Counted from the stretch's first letter, positions 1 through 14,436 are shown. The stretch: 64,000 bases of DNA from Pyrocephalus nanus (GCA_038380795.1 CM076270.1:18554001-18618000); one strand, 5' to 3'. The notes: generated from the letters alone by a model not told the origin. Numbers and translations are program-made.

Positions 1-3000
1 CCTATGTAGCATCAATCTTCTGGGCTTATTTTATACTTGGTTTTGCTAATAACACAGCAGTTTTTAAGTGTGCTCTTGCCTGAAAGTGTGTTTCTTCAAT
101 ATTCCATTATCCTCTTCCCTCATTTAGGAGCACATAATGCCACCATTAAGAGTGTGCAGAGCATTTCCAACTTCAGTGTTAACATCCAACTTAGAACGAT
201 AACTTACGAGAATAAGTAAGTAAATAAAGAAAAAAGTAACACACAGAGGAATCATCCACTGACCTAAACTGCAAGTCTCACATTTTTCAATGCATAAAAG
301 AAATATAAAAAAGATAAGGATGCTGGAATTCAGTAGAGATTATACAAACAAACAAACAAACAAACAAAGATATCTAATAAAAAGCTGATTATAAATATAA
401 GCACTGTTCACTGTCACTCGCGTGCATCATTTAAAGCCGTATTTCTGCATTAAAAGCGGTATTAACTGTCCATTTTGGATGGATACAATGACACCTTCAG
501 GATTATGTGTTATCAGATCTAACCCAGAAAAAGACTAGGCAAACTTCTACTAAGCTTGGACTTGCAAATAAAGGCCCATTAAGCAATTCCACCTAAAGGT
601 TATAAACAAACCCCATATGTATATAATGTTTCTTGACAGGCTCCAACTGTACTAGAAATCTCCTGAGTAACATCAGCAAGCTTTTGAGCAAATGCAGGGC
701 ATATTTAACTAGCAGGAATTTTAAAAACAACAGCAATTATTTAAAATTATTTCCATTTTCTAATCAATGTCAAGCGGATTGCGAAAGAAAAAATGCAATG
801 TTTATGTTTATAAAAATGTAGGAGGACTGTAGTTTTACAAATGGCATGTTTGTGAATTACCACCGACAGTTGTGTTGGAGTGTTGTTTTCAGGATATAAG
901 AGATTGTTTGTAAACGCTGTTTTCTCAATTACAATTCCACTGAAAGCCAGCCCAAAGCAACACCAGAACTCTTTGTTCTGCAATGAGTGGAGCAGTGTTT
1001 CTAGAAATCGCTTCCCTCAAACTCCACATAATACAGTCATCACTAACGTTGCCAGTTCTGCGCTGGATCTCAGAGTTTGCTTTGGATTCCCCAGCAAGAA
1101 CAGCATTTCCTCATTATGCATATAATTGAGCTGCTGGTGGCACACAGCAACCCCAGAGGCAGCTCTTGTCACAGGGACATTGCTAAGTGTCCTCATGTCC
1201 TAAGGGGGCAAACAGGCACCAAACCCCGTGCCAGCGGTCACGGCTGCGAGAGGTGAGAGGGACACTGTGCCTGCAGTGTCCCACCAGCAGAAGGATTCAG
1301 CCTCCCTTATGCAAGAGGCATTTTTGGGTTTGGCTTTTCTTCTTCCTTCCACAAGAGATACCATCTCTTCTACAGACACGCTAGTGCAGATCAGCCAGGA
1401 GATAACTGGTAAGTTTGTAGATGGCTGGGTTGACGGCTTTGCTTGGAAAACAGACTTCCAGAGAAGGGCATAATTTTAAACGGGCCTTTACATACATACA
1501 GCAAAGGCTGGACACTCACAGATTGTTCATTAAAACATGAAATTTGTTACTTTTCTAGTTTTTACATAACACTTTTCTGGGCTTTTCTACCATAACAATT
1601 CAGATTCAAATACATTTGAGACTGTTTAAAAGTCAGAGTGAACAGCCCCTGTCTATTAATTAGCTGTCTGTTCCTGTTCTACAAGGAAACCTTCTTCAGA
1701 AATTAGTGAAGTTCTTGAGAAAAAAAAAGTTTAGTTTATCACTGAATGACCTCAGGTTGTGAAGGAAAGAAGGAAAAAATTCAAGACCTACTCTTGAAGT
1801 TTAAAAAACAACAGAAAATCAAACAAGTATTTCCATCAGTCATATGGAGAAACCATTTCAAATGCAGCAAACCCATAACCACAGAGATGTGGGATATCAG
1901 AGCCAACATCTCACTGACTCTGTGACAGCTGGAGCACATTTGGAGCACAGGTGTGTTGACATTAATTCCAGGTAACAACAACAGCTGGACAGTCTGCCAG
2001 ATCCCATCCTTAAAAAGCAGCCCAGAAAGCAGCACGGATGACTTTTCTCTCTCAAGGGGGAGCCGTCATATCCTCGTGTAACAAAGCAGCAGAAGGTCCA
2101 CAAGCAGGAAACAACTCAAAATCTTTTCAAGTCCCCTCGGAATAAAAAGCACAGTTCTCCCTAATGAGAGCAAGCCTGCACAAATTGTTATCATTCCTCA
2201 TTACCAGGAGATAATGAAGGTTTCCTTTGCTCATAACTGGGCTGGGTAAACACCAAGCTGATACAAATCTAGAGGTCAGCAGAATCCAGATGATGTTTCA
2301 TGATTTCCTTTCCTCAGCAATAAAAAGGCCATCGCATTTCAGCATTCCCTCTCAGCTTTCCCAGGTCTCCTTGCTTATTTAACAACTTGAATGCTTTATG
2401 TTTGGTATAAACAGTTGTGTGGATAGGGAAAAAATACCACTGTATTATAATTAAACACAAATCAGAGGGAGTTATGGGTGGGGTGGAGGGGAGAGAAGAA
2501 AGAACTGGGAAGAAAGCCATTGTTTTTGGAATGTCAAACTACAATAGGACTTTAAACTGTTGTGTTTGCATTGTGAGCAACTTGTTTATGAACAATCCTG
2601 TTTTTAAGCAACCTGAAGTGGGATGGTCTTTATGGTGGAGGCTGTGGAGTGAGATACACGGGGTTTGGCTCCTGTCCTAGACAACCACTCGCTTCTCGTG
2701 AGACCTCAGGGAAAACAGAAAAATCCAACTGTGCTGCAGCTTCTTACAGACAACTAACCAGGGTGATTCTTCACTGGGGCACTGGGAACCTAAATTGTTC
2801 CATGTGGTGTAGTGACAAATGCCACAGAGGTTTGTAGAGAGATATGTTTTAATGTAAGTATTGCTATTTTGAATTAATCGATAAAAACTTGGGTTTGTTG
2901 GGTTTTTTAATAAACACCAAAAAAAAAAGATGAGAAAAATAGAAAAAAAGGTTGCATCACTTGTTTCTAAAAAGAGAAATACCAGACTGTTAATAAAATT

Positions 3001-3421
3001 AAAAGCCTTAATTTATAAATTCTCTTTTCCAAGTAATTTGATTTAACAAGATGATAATATAGATGTGTCTTGTAGTATTATGGTTTGTGTTCACTATGGT
3101 ATTACTGTTAAGAGATTAACCCTTCTGTCACACAACAATTAGGAATTATTCCATAATTTAACAGAACTGTATCATTGGATTAGAGGTTTATCTGCTTCAA
3201 ATTTGTGTTGCTTATATGCCTAAATTCGTGGATTTCATATTCTATAGTTGCTTAATTTTCTATGCAGTTTGGAACAATGAGTTCTCTCTCTAATGCATTT
3301 GTCATAACCAGAAAATAAAAGCAGAAGACTGAATTGTATCTTAACCAATTTAAATGGTAGGAATTCAGATGTGTTTATTTCAACATACAGAATATAAGAA
3401 ATGTCAAACCTGTTTTCTTAC
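1..3421 (-). other. CAB39: CAB39 intron 3 (partial)
   Basis: AT-rich intronic DNA below the exon that ends at 3422. It holds a (CAAA)n run at 345-368, several short A or T runs and a G run near 3685 just past the next exon. I saw no coding segment matching the expected next CAB39 exon, no CR1 tail and no RNA gene. Confidence 0.8.
345..368. repeat. (CAAA)n simple repeat
   Basis: Six tandem CAAA units in CAB39 intron 3. Confidence 0.95.
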
Positions 3422-3586
3422 CTCAAAATCAATTAGCTGCAAATCAGCTACTAGGGTACTAAGAAGACCACTGTTGTACAGCTCCTGAGCAAGCTGTGCC
3501 ACAGCTTCTGTCTGGGGTTCTTTCTCATTTGTGCCGTACAAGATTTCTTTCATGGCAACAAGGTTTTTTGAGACCTCCTCAGTGGC
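3422..3586 (-). CDS. CAB39: CAB39 coding exon, residues 39-93
   Basis: This 165-bp exon encodes 55 residues from [10 protein letters not shown] to LIDFE in one open frame. An AG acceptor lies just above it (CT at 3587-3588 on the plus strand, after a T-rich tract). A GTAAG donor lies just below it (CTTAC at 3417-3421 on the plus strand). Both junctions are phase 0, so it joins directly to the exon at 11364. The residues include the [10 protein letters not shown] and [10 protein letters not shown] helices typical of MO25 proteins. The exon contains no long ATG-started ORF, so simple ORF calling misses it; it was found by translating the splice-bounded segment. Confidence 0.95.
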
Positions 3587-4479
3587 CTAAAGAAAATGGG
3601 AAAACAATAGAGTTAGAGCACAATGCCATTTGTCTTTGTAACTGCACACTCCATTATTCTTAACATCTGCAAACTTCCACTAAGGGGGGGGGGAGGAATA
3701 ATCAGGAAATGACAACCTGCTAAAAAAAACAATAGATATTCTTTCTGCAAATAAGACTGTTATAAGAGTGGTCATTTAAAAAAAAACAAACAAAAACCAA
3801 AACACAAACAAAAAGACAAGGGAAGACACACACAATTTGACAAGTTGCTACAAATAAAATCTCTTCCTTTTTACCATCCGTCAACTTCCCATTCAAAAAT
3901 CCCCTAAAGAACAGCAGTGGGATGAAAAGAACCCGACAGAATTTCCATTCTGTAAAACAGAGTTACACACAGTCAGACTGGAAAATATGACATGGAGACT
4001 CGTGTCTGTCCCTAGTGAACTGCTCAGAGAGAACAAGTGCATCCCTCCTACAGATTCTGCCCTCATCAGGTATTGTCAAATACTGGGCTCCCATTCCACT
4101 TAGTGCAGGTGACATTTTTCCTTTCCAGCAAACAAAACTTCAGGGAGAACCTACTTTGGTTTTCAGGTTGTCTCAGCATAAAAGAACCAACCAGCAAACA
4201 GCTTTGTATCACCTCAAAAGGGCATGGCTATACAGGAGACAATTAAAGGTCTAAAATCCTTCCCCATTTCAAGTCCATCTTACAGAAAGAAGACAGACAG
4301 GTCTGACCTCTCACTTAGGAAAGTCAGGGTGAGGAGTTCCTAAGTTGCCATGATGAGCTGAAGCAGCGTTTAGCAGTGGAAACACAGTTATCTCATGAGT
4401 AAAACCAACAAAATAACAAATCAACAAGAACACTCCTGAACACCCACTTCTGAATCTTAAAGCACAATTATCTTGGACC

Positions 4480-4500
4480 AAAAAAAAAAAAAAAAAAAAA
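4480..4500. repeat. A21 homopolymer
   Basis: Twenty-one consecutive A in CAB39 intron 2. No SINE or retrocopy body was recognised next to it. Confidence 0.95.
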
Positions 4501-5799
4501 CACCACTCCTTTCAATTTATATGTTTACTTAGCTTGGGGGCAAAATGCTGGAAATGATCATCCTAAATAGGTGGTTTAATTATAGTGTATTAGTTCTTCA
4601 CGTGCCTAAAAAGTCTGAATGGCTTGTAAGCGACTGATTTTCAGTAGTTAGATGAACCTGCCAACAAAGTATGCATACACTTTAACGTAAAGTATTCATG
4701 ATTGATAGCTCGGGGAAAATTAATGAAGCGAAAAAATGATGACTTTCTGGATATTGCCAGTCTTCCAAAGGATTATGTCAGAAGATTTCTCATTTGTGCT
4801 TTTTATCTGGAGAGGCTTTAAGATCAGCATGACCCATGCACTATTCAAGCCAGAGCCATTCCAGCTTTGCTAGGTATGCACATAAGGATTCCATGACCTT
4901 TAAGGAGGCTCCATATCATCTTCAGCTCCTCCACAACTTTCCACTCCCTGCTGCCTCCCTCTTCTTGCTAACTGCAGTTCCCAGTCCCGGTTGTCTCCTC
5001 CTCAATCGAAATTCCAAAGGATTTTCTGTGCACTTGTTAGTAAGACAGTAAGAAGCAGGTGCTCAGTAAGACCGCTTAGATTCATGACAGCTCCTGAAGA
5101 CATGAAATGGGAAAGCCAGCTCACCATATTGTAGCAGTATTACACCACACAAGTGTTCTATTTCTCTAAAATTCAGAAGAAATGCCTCTTTTCTGGGAAA
5201 AGAACAGGAACATCTGTCAAACATGGAGATAAGAAGAGCTGTCTTCGATGCATGGCTACCAAAAAAAGAAGAAGCAGTAATAAAACCTCTACTGCAGTTT
5301 GTCCCTGCACACTAATGTAGGAAGCAAGATGAAAGAGGAAGAAAGGCAGAAGTTCAAGTAACTACCCATTTTAAGTAAGATGATGGTATTGAGGGAATGC
5401 TTGTAATTAAGAACAATGCTAGTGGAGAATTTTTCATCCTAAAACCCCAGGAAACAGAACAAGCCTCCCCAAGCCCAAAACTGATAATCCCACTTGAGGG
5501 CTGTCCCTCACCACCAGCCCAAGAAAGACACTAGTGATGGAAATGCTTACAAACCTGGAAGAAAACACTGTAGTGTTTCCCAGCACTGAGGGCTTTAACA
5601 CAAAAAAGGGGGAAAAAAGCAAAACAAAAGGCAGCAGCTTTCTAGCCTAGTGTAAACATACAACTTGGTAACTTCAAGAATAGACAGTAGGACTTAAATG
5701 CTCTTCACAACTGTCAAAATCATCTGAATATCCTTCACTTGAACTTGGAACAACATGAACCTTTGGTGGGAAGTAATGCCCAGAGACACAGTCACAGAA

Positions 5800-6055
5800 C
5801 AGAATCACAGAATCATTTAGGTTGGAAAAGACCCTTAAGATCAAATCCAATCATTAACTGAGCCCTGCCAAGTCCACCACTAAACCATGCCCCTAACATG
5901 GAACAGCTTAGCTGGAAGGTCCCTCAGGAGGTCATCAGGGACCAACCACCTGCTCCAGGCAGGGCCAGCCCTGCTCTGAACAGCTCCACGGATGGACACT
6001 GCAGCCTGTACCAATGTCTGACCACCTCCATCATGAAGAGTCTTGCTGGCATCAC
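5800..6055 (-). mobile_element. CR1 LINE fragment, 5'-truncated
   Basis: Read on the plus strand it begins with the complement of the CR1 3' end (AGAATCACAGAATCATTTAG, then a GTTGGAAAAGACC-type segment). It continues through the tail region (TCCACCACTAAACCATG) to about GTCTTGCTGGCA. The element is therefore on the minus strand, the same strand as CAB39, and sits in intron 2. It is a diverged 3' end only, with no open frame. Confidence 0.9.
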
Positions 6056-6634
6056 TTCAGCTTAGGCCAAAGTACCATTTCTGGATATGTTCTGCAAATA
6101 CAGAAATAGGAGGTTTTCTGAAATGATTATATCAATAACCAAGGTCTTCTGGTGTGCTACAATTTCATAAAATGTTACACCTCTATACTTCCTTCTCTTC
6201 TACTCAAAAACTCAACATCAAAAGGAATAGAAATAAACTCCTACCAACTTCCAGAATCTCTCTTCCATATTCCATGAACTCTCAAACAGATCCCAAACAC
6301 AAGATGTGCAGACCTATTTTTACCCTTCCAGATGCAGAATGGAATGTGGATTGCTACACTGAAAATATAAAGCCACATTAAATAGCAATGTTAAGAGCCA
6401 AGCAAAAAACTAGTACTAAAAAAAAAATCAAGAAAGATAAAGCTGGGTAGCATTACTTGCATGATTTACCTAAGGTACTGAGATCTACATAATTTCCGAA
6501 TGCACTGCTTTCTTTTAACAGGAAAAGTCTCTAGAGAACAATCAAAATACACAATGAAGTTAATCCAAAAACCCATGCTCAAAAGCAGAATTAACAATCA
6601 GACACCACATATAAGAAATAAATAAATCCCAATA

Positions 6635-6770
6635 CTATATATAAGCAGGGTATATTTTATATATACTGAACAGCTATTTTATATATATATTTATATATAT
6701 GTAAATATAAATAGTCTCTAACTGTATATTATATATTTTATATATTAAAATTTATATTTTGGAGGTATTA
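6635..6770. repeat. TA-rich low-complexity tract
   Basis: Interrupted TATATA/ATATTT runs over about 135 bases in CAB39 intron 2, almost free of G and C. Confidence 0.9.
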
Positions 6771-7501
6771 ACATTTATTTACATGTATGTTCTCAACACT
6801 AAGAAGGAGCAATCAGCATTTTAGGGAAAAATTCTGCGGCGAGCCACATTTGAAATTTAATGGTGCCAGACAACACCATCCGAGAACAAGTCAAACTATG
6901 AAAGTTAAATGTAAAGCAAGGGAAATAAGGAAAGTACTTACTTCCCTATTTTTATCAAAGATAAGAAGATACTTAAAAATAAATGCAGACACTGTGAAGG
7001 CACACATATCACTGTTACACAAGAACAGATCCATGTCTTTATATCTATGAACTACTATGCTTTATGGTGTCTGGAACTATAAGTGAAATACTCCAAAATT
7101 TACTATTCTCTTAAAGAGTAAGCAGTGCAAATACCAAATACTTCAATTAGAATTGTACAGCTGGAGTGTTTGGGGTTTATGAACAGTAGAAAAAGAGCAC
7201 ATGGTCAGTCCCAAAATATTTCCAATGAGCTTGGCAGGCTCCAGGCCTATGCAGCCCCTGTGGCTGAGGGTTCTATACACATGGATAATGCAGTTACAGC
7301 AACTGCACAATTAATGAAAACATCCATCAAAAAGATAAAGCAGATACAGCTTTGAGCCTATACTTGGTGAATATTTTTACTGGTCTAGAGTAGTATCTAT
7401 CATAAGTAACAAACATAATTTTTTAATGATTCTATTAAAAATTGGCTGGATTTCAGAATGTTTACAAAAACATACAATTTTGTAAATATATGACTGCCTA
7501 C

Positions 7502-7524
7502 ATCAGTGCAGTGTGTGCACTGAT
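7502..7524. repeat. Perfect 9-bp inverted repeat with 5-nt loop
   Basis: ATCAGTGCA (7502-7510) and TGCACTGAT (7516-7524) flank GTGTG. The stem is too short for a microRNA precursor. Confidence 0.9.
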
Positions 7525-10500
7525 CGTGTGATTTTTCAGCAGCTATTTAGCACAAAGAGTCAAGTTCAATTAGAAAAGCAGCACATCTTCTCAGCTTACT
7601 TCCAGAAGAAGCCTCATCTTTACTCTTTGAGTAACAGCCCCACACCGTAGGCCAGGCAGATCACCCACCCTTCAGCCTTCTTTCAGCCATGGGTTAATGG
7701 TACACACGTGCACAGCAAAGTTAAAGTTTGACTGCTTTGTAAATGGCAGCGTTAACTCACTGAATGAAACCTGGCCTGACGTTATGTTGGGGAGCTGAGC
7801 GCAATCAGCACGTGGTGCAGCCCCACACACGGTGTGTGCCCACCCTACAGAGCTGGGGATGTGAATAACAGGCCAACCATGCCTGCAATGGCAAGAGCTG
7901 CTCTGGGCAGGTTAACCCAAGGTCGGAGGATAGGGAAGAACGAGTTTATTACATGAGTAAATATTTACCTTCACGACAGTACACGTGTGCCACAAACCGA
8001 GCTAACTGGTAGTGTAAAAATAAATGCTGATGTCAGCCAAAGAGGGGGAAGAGATGCAAATCAAGACTAACTAATGGGCTGGGTCAAAGGTAGGTCCCAC
8101 TTACATGAAAGGAATTTTCCTTTCCCTTCCCTTTAGCCCCCCTTTCTGAGAGAACACAAGTCCTGGAGAACGAACAGCATAGGTGATGAACGCATTTTCA
8201 GTTATAAAGCACTTGACATCTCATTTCCCTTTGAAAATGCTAACAGACAGCAAGCTGTCCCCTCTATCTAGCACAGGGATGCAGCCAGCCAGCCCCCAGA
8301 GCTGTGGTACATGGGGCATCCCCTCGGCAACGAGCCACAGTCCAGCTTGGGCAGCCACTTCGGATTGCAGCTCCTGAGAAAGCACCACACACTTCAAGGG
8401 CACTTCAAAATGACCCGGAGAACTACAGGGTTAATTTTTCTCCAGTTTTCACATAGCTCAAAAAAAGGTAGATTAACATGTAAACTAGAATTCACTTGAA
8501 TTTCAGATTTTCAGTTACAGTATTTTTTTTCCAGTATTGCAGGGCAGAATGTTTCCTAAGTGAACAAGAGGCATCATGACCCCTACTGTTTTACCCCTTT
8601 TGTTTTGAAGAATATCTTCCATGTGGATTATAAAGAATGAACAGGAACACACACTGTCCAAACTTAAAAAAATCTTTATTACCTCCTTTGCTTTTTCCTC
8701 CTGTCACAAAACATTAAAGGTTTTAAATTTCAGCCAAAGCACTGAAAAAAACCAAGCAATTCTGTTCAAACATACTTAATTACACTTAATTTTCTAGGGA
8801 AAATTATTTGTCTAATTTTCTTACAAATCTGTATTGCCAAATGTGTTATGAAACTCTCTAAGAGCATCCTCTACATAGCAAATTCAGTATTTTAATTCTA
8901 AGAAACAAAGTAGTGTGGGAAAAGTAGGTATTCCCTGCTAAAAGCTTGTCTTTACCACAAGGAGTAATCAACAGTGAGTATGTACCAGGCTGCTTAGCAT
9001 TGAAATTTTGTTGTTGATATGTGACAGGCTACAAAAGTACACCCCTGGATCAGAGACCATGAAGAAATTACTGAGAGAGAGAGACCATATTTTATACAAG
9101 TCTAATCACTAATAAAATGAAGTCATTAAAAAAGAAAAACTCTGGCATCCTTCTTCCCTTTTAGTAAAAGGCAGTAATTTTTGTGCTTTGTGTGCAGTGA
9201 GTTTTCCTATTTCTGTTACAGTACTATCTACAGAACTCACCCTTTCATCAGCACAGAATTCTTCTCCAAAAGAGGCTGAAAAGTTACATTACAGAAAGGA
9301 TCATCATAATAAAAGGGATAATGAAAGATAAAAAGATGCCTAAATACTGAGATACAGGCACAAAGAAATCTTTGTTCTTTTCTAATAGTGGCTGCTGCTC
9401 AGACCCCTGCTGTCTTTTAACTCCAAAGTCACTCCAGTCATTTCAACAGACTGGAGGAAAAGGACACAAATTCAGGGTGTCTGATCAGAGCTGTGCCCTC
9501 AAAGATTTGATGGCTGATCTGTAAGATATTGAAGACCTTTCTCTACCACACCAGCAAACCATTCAAGATAAACAGTCACAGCCAGAGGCACCTTCCTGAA
9601 GTCTTGGCTTGCCAAGGAACAACTTTTTCCTGAAAAATCTCTATATGGAGGCATTGACATTGGTGTTGTGCATGTGTGGATCCATCAGCTGCTCTCCTTT
9701 GTGAAAAATGGATGACAGGGAACAGCAGCACCATACCCAGGCTCAGTCCCCTGAATGCCAGGATTTAACCCTCCTCTCAGTTAACCTGGTGAGCAGGGCT
9801 ACCTTCTCCACTCCTTCAAGCAGCGTGTGTTGCTCTCTGCATGACACAAGTAACCACTCTACAGGCTCAGTGCATTGTTTCTTGCCCAAGCAGCAGCCTC
9901 ACAGGTCTCTGAGCAGGATAGAGGTGTGGGACTGAAGGCCAGCAAGAGGAAATGGTGCGTAATAACCTTCAGCTACAGCACCAGACCACAGGCACGTGCT
10001 GCAGTGCACAGCCTTCCACAGTGGGATGTCCCCCATTAGAGGTCTAAGCACCAAGAGATGCCACAAAAGAGCATGGATTTTAAGATCAAGTCCCATCTCC
10101 AGGAATTAATAATGGGGCCGAGATGAAGGGGGTAGTGCCATGTCTCATCACAGACTCTTCAGAATGCACCTTCCCCTCCTCTCCTGACAGATGTCTCTTT
10201 TAGTAAAAGAAGAAAAGCCTTCACACAGGCCTGCATAACATACCGTAATATTTTTCTCTCCAGCAAGAGAGAAAAAGTGTCAAGGAAAAATACTGTGGTA
10301 CCCTGCAAGACACCTGGAACATAACACATGCCGGCAGTGGGGTAGAAGATGCTGATTTTTAAAGAATTTGGTATAAAGATGGCTATTTAATTAAGACCCA
10401 GATTCTCCTGCACTTAAATACAGTAGTGTCAAATCTAGGTGAAACTGAATATTGAGGAACTGGCCACATTCTGCTTAAAATACTACTGAACATGAAAAGA

Positions 10501-11363
10501 TTGTGAGTAACTCCTACACAGCACTGTGGATAACAAGAAAGGCACAGACTAGTTAAATAATGCTGGGAGAGGATCCAAGGAGGGTATCACAGCCTGCTTC
10601 AAAAGCTGGTATATTGGAGAGGGAGATGTTTTGTTTGGGTTTTTTTGGTTTGTTGGGATTTTTTAAGTATTCAAACCTATGACCTTGTGTTGAGCTTATC
10701 AGGAAAAACTTCATCTAAACAGTGAATACCTTTGTCACACAAGTCACTAGGGGGGATGCAGCTGCACACAGGCTGAACTTTAAGATCATTTTCAGTCAAG
10801 TTATCAAGACTACCAATTGAGAAGGAAGTGACCGTTGACAGGGAGAGATCCTGAAGCAGCAACACATCCATCTAAAGGAAGCTGCACTAGCACAGGAACT
10901 TTTCACTACATCTTCCTATGGGCTGAAGAAAAGGCAGGAAAGTCTAAGTATATTCTCTGCTGATATCCATCGAGACACAAAGCTCTTTGGTTCCAGTAGG
11001 AGACACTCTGCCTGTGAACATTTGCAAGGACAAGCAGAGACAGAACGACTGTGCAGTAGTAAAGGCTTTCCAGGGGTCACAAGCACCAGAACACCCTAGA
11101 GCTGTGAGCTGCTTCCTAAAGAATGCAATATCCTACAGTTCCAAACCAAATTATTTTAAGTAGCGTTATCAGCTGCCAGCAGCATAAAAATGCAAAGCCA
11201 ACCAACATGAAACACACCTGTTCAAAGGTACATAACTTACCCTTTATCAGGCCATAAAACCCCAAAATAATTCCTAATTGATTCGGTTTCCACAGCTGTA
11301 AATTCCACCCCCCTCCCCACCCCTTTCAAATATTGTTTAGCAACTGGAAAGTCACAACTGTAC

Positions 11364-11477
11364 CTTTTCTGCCTTTTTGTCAGAGATATCTTGTTTTTCG
11401 AGAACTGCCATACTTTCCTTCAGGTTCTTCACTATGTCTGCAGGAGACTTGTGGGACTTGCCAAAGGGGAATGGCAT
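11364..11477 (-). CDS. CAB39: CAB39 first coding exon, residues 1-38
   Basis: The start codon is at 11477-11475 on the minus strand. It has A at -3, and an in-frame TGA stop lies upstream in the same exon at 11519-11517, which fixes the start. The 114-bp coding part encodes [20 protein letters not shown] and then 18 more residues ending DKKAEK. It ends at a GTAC donor (plus-strand GTAC at 11360-11363) in phase 0. The next residue, Ala39, comes from the exon at 3586. The N-terminus is the characteristic MO25-alpha start. Confidence 0.95.
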
Positions 11478-11520
11478 GATTGCAAACCACACAGTCTTCC
11501 TCCTACAGCTCCTGCTTCAC
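11478..11520 (-). other. CAB39: CAB39 5' UTR part of the first coding exon
   Basis: These 43 bases lie between the CAB39 ATG and a consensus acceptor (AG as plus-strand CT at 11521-11522, preceded on the minus strand by a C/T-rich tract). The acceptor implies at least one non-coding exon upstream. The CpG island at 32.4-33.2 kb is the natural candidate. The in-frame TGA at 11519-11517 rules out N-terminal extension within this exon. Confidence 0.85.
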
Positions 11521-14396
11521 CTGGAAAAGGAGAAGAAAAAAGGTACATCAAAAATGAACAGGTGAACTAGAGCTTGCCACGACAAACTTAAATTCTTGTA
11601 TTTCTAATTCTTTTAAAACACAAGATACAGAATCTAAGAGCTCCACATTAAGATCATCATCTTACACTTCAGGAACAAATTAAAGAGCACATTAATTATA
11701 TCCAAAGCCACACACTGTACAGATGCCACATTTGGGCAAGACTAACCAGGATAAATTATTCCAATTAATGCTGTCAAGCAAAATGCCATCCTAACATGAG
11801 GTCTCTGACACACAGGTCACCATGTCTCAGTAGCTCTGCAGAGACTGTCCAGGTTACATGCTTTTATCCAGACTTATTCCATAACAAACCCAAAGCAGAC
11901 CCCAAAGCCTGCACCTCAGTGCAGGACCTAGAAGCATGATGCAGACAAGGCTACAGCAGCTTATTCCTATGTCAAGACACTTGGCATGTGCTGGCATTTT
12001 CATATCAATACTACTGTAATTTCATACTGGAACACAGTCTCACCCTCACTCATTTTATGGGAGATACAACTTGTCACCAATAACAGCGTGACAAATGTGA
12101 CACGGATGTAAATAAAGCGCTTGTAAAACCAACATCTGATATGTATGTTTTTCAAAAAAATAAAGCATGTCTTACAGGACAAACTTTCCTTCCCTGAAAA
12201 TATTTGGCTCTTGAATCCAAATACATTTATTCTCCTGTATATTTACATATATTTACTTTTACACACACATACATATATTCGCTTCTTTGTACAAAACAGA
12301 AGACTATTACTAGAATAAATGAGTGCACTAAATCTTTTGTTACTAAAGACATACACCCACATCCAAACAATAATAAAACCTTCTTGTAAGTGAACTCCAT
12401 AAAGCACACTTCTACAACTCTCATCTAGACAGAAAAGAACAGGAAACTATATTAAAAATGCTGACAGTGCTACTTCTGCTAGACACAAAAGACAGCTGGA
12501 GCTGGCAGAGCAGAGACTGCACTGTCATTCCAAAGAAGGGACTCTACCCTGAAAGTTTAATTTCTATCTCCCTACAATGTCCACGCACTTGGTAACAAGT
12601 CAACTATAACCAGTACATGTAGCAGTACTTTGCTCCTTGATTAAAATACCAGCTCATCCACCATGAACTCCAAGATGCTACTCCTGATCTTACTCAACAG
12701 CATTTTGATCAAGGATTGAAAATACCAATCTAATACTATTTTTTAGTTACTCTGATTTTTAAAGCAAACAAGTTGGGCTGGCCCAAAGGGCAACGATTTA
12801 AAGGGGAAGAACAGAAGCACTCAGATCTTTAACCAAGTAAATTTTCATAAACAGGGATTTCAGGTGAGCAGCTACAGAGATCATCCCTCACTGTTCCATG
12901 CCTGCAACTGACTCCACACAGCTCATAAAAAGCATAAGGTAGGTAGTTTTTTTAATTAATTACTTTCAGATAAAAGTATCAGCAGGAAAGTTGGAAACAA
13001 GACTTTCCACCAGCCATTTCCATTCTTCAACAGATCACAAGGACCTTCTGTTGCATTTATTGTGCAGTATAATATCTGTGTCATTATAGTACCTCTCATT
13101 CACAATTTGCACAAAAAAAAGGGGCTGTAACACCGAAATTACAAGCACAGGACTGGTACCCTAAGAGACAGAGTGCCCCTAGGTTGTTCCTCAGACATGA
13201 GAATTTTATGCCTCAAACTTCATCACATCTAGTGGAACCAAAACCCACATCTAAGAAAAGCACCACTACTTACTGTTATTTAACAAAAAATTTAATGGCA
13301 TTTCAAACAATATTTGAAGAAAATTTCAAGGGATTTTTTTTTCCCTATAAAAAGACAGGTGTGAAAATAAGCACAATTTCCCTACAACATGGAGACATAC
13401 CTCGATCATCACAGCAACATTTTAAATGTTCCCTTTATCTCTCCCTTTGATTACCACTCCTGTCAAATGAAGATGAGCCCTGAAAGCAAATCTGAATTCT
13501 TTTATGCTTGCATATCATCACTGATAATAACAGTGTTTAACAACTACTCTGCATATCCATCCTGGAAGATGGCTCTACCCACATAACAGAGCAGGACTGG
13601 CTCAAAAAATTGCTAGTCTTAATTTTTGGCTTGTGTTTCAAAACAGAACCAAAACCAGCAGGAATCAAAACAGATGAGAGAACAAAAACATTATATGGAA
13701 TCACAAAATCTGGTATTACAGCAATATACAAAGAAAATAAACCAATAAAATGGCTCTGCACACTCGTTCTCTGGAGCAGAACTATGCTACTCCTAAACTA
13801 AAAGACTACAGAGACAACACAAACAACCTATGGAAATACAGAATAAAGACAAACAACTGCCCTCGTGGTGTGCCCAGTATCTAGGTTTGCAAAACTTGCT
13901 TTGCCTCCACACAGTGCTCAAGTTAAAAATAGTCTACAGTTTTGCCTTATTCATAAAACCTTACAGGTTCTGCATAAATCAGATGCACACACGTGCAAAC
14001 ACAAGTCACACACAAGTTTCATTGTATGTACTAGCATATCTAATAAAAAATAATCAATTAATAGCACTTCACTAGCATCTAGTTATACTAAATGTTTTTT
14101 CCCAATTCAGGCAAGTTCCTGGATGAATTTCTCATAAACAATTTGGAAAAATCAGGAAAGACTGTCGGCACCATTAAGAAGGAAATCCACACCCTTGACT
14201 ACTGAAGGTGACATTTTGCTTCAAGGTATTTCATTTATTATATAAAATGGAATAAATACACTGTTTATGCCATTTCAGTTTTATTACTGGAAGGAACATA
14301 GTGGCACTGCCAGGAACATCATCTGGGGCCTCAAGACTGAAGAGCCCACTAACCCTGAAGCAAAATTCTGTTACTGAAGAACCTGTGCCACATCCT

Positions 14397-14398
<2 letters not shown>

Positions 14399-14434
<36 letters not shown>
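14399..14434. repeat. A36 homopolymer
   Basis: Thirty-six consecutive A in CAB39 intron 1. The 100 bases before it match no repeat I recognise. The lysine-rich ORF across it is an artefact. Confidence 0.95.

Positions 14435-14436
<2 letters not shown>

Larger units (their letters stand above)
3587..11363 (-). other. CAB39: CAB39 intron 2
   Basis: An intron of about 7.8 kb bounded by a GT donor at 11363 and an AG acceptor at 3588 (minus strand). It contains an A21 run at 4480, one CR1 fragment at about 5800-6055, an AT-dinucleotide-rich tract at about 6635-6770 and a perfect 9-bp inverted repeat at 7502-7524. The small ORFs here lack codon bias or recognisable domains and look like chance. 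Confidence 0.85.

Noticed and set aside
7502..7524. Inverted repeat as a microRNA precursor
   Set aside because: The stem is only 9 bp and the flanks do not extend the pairing.
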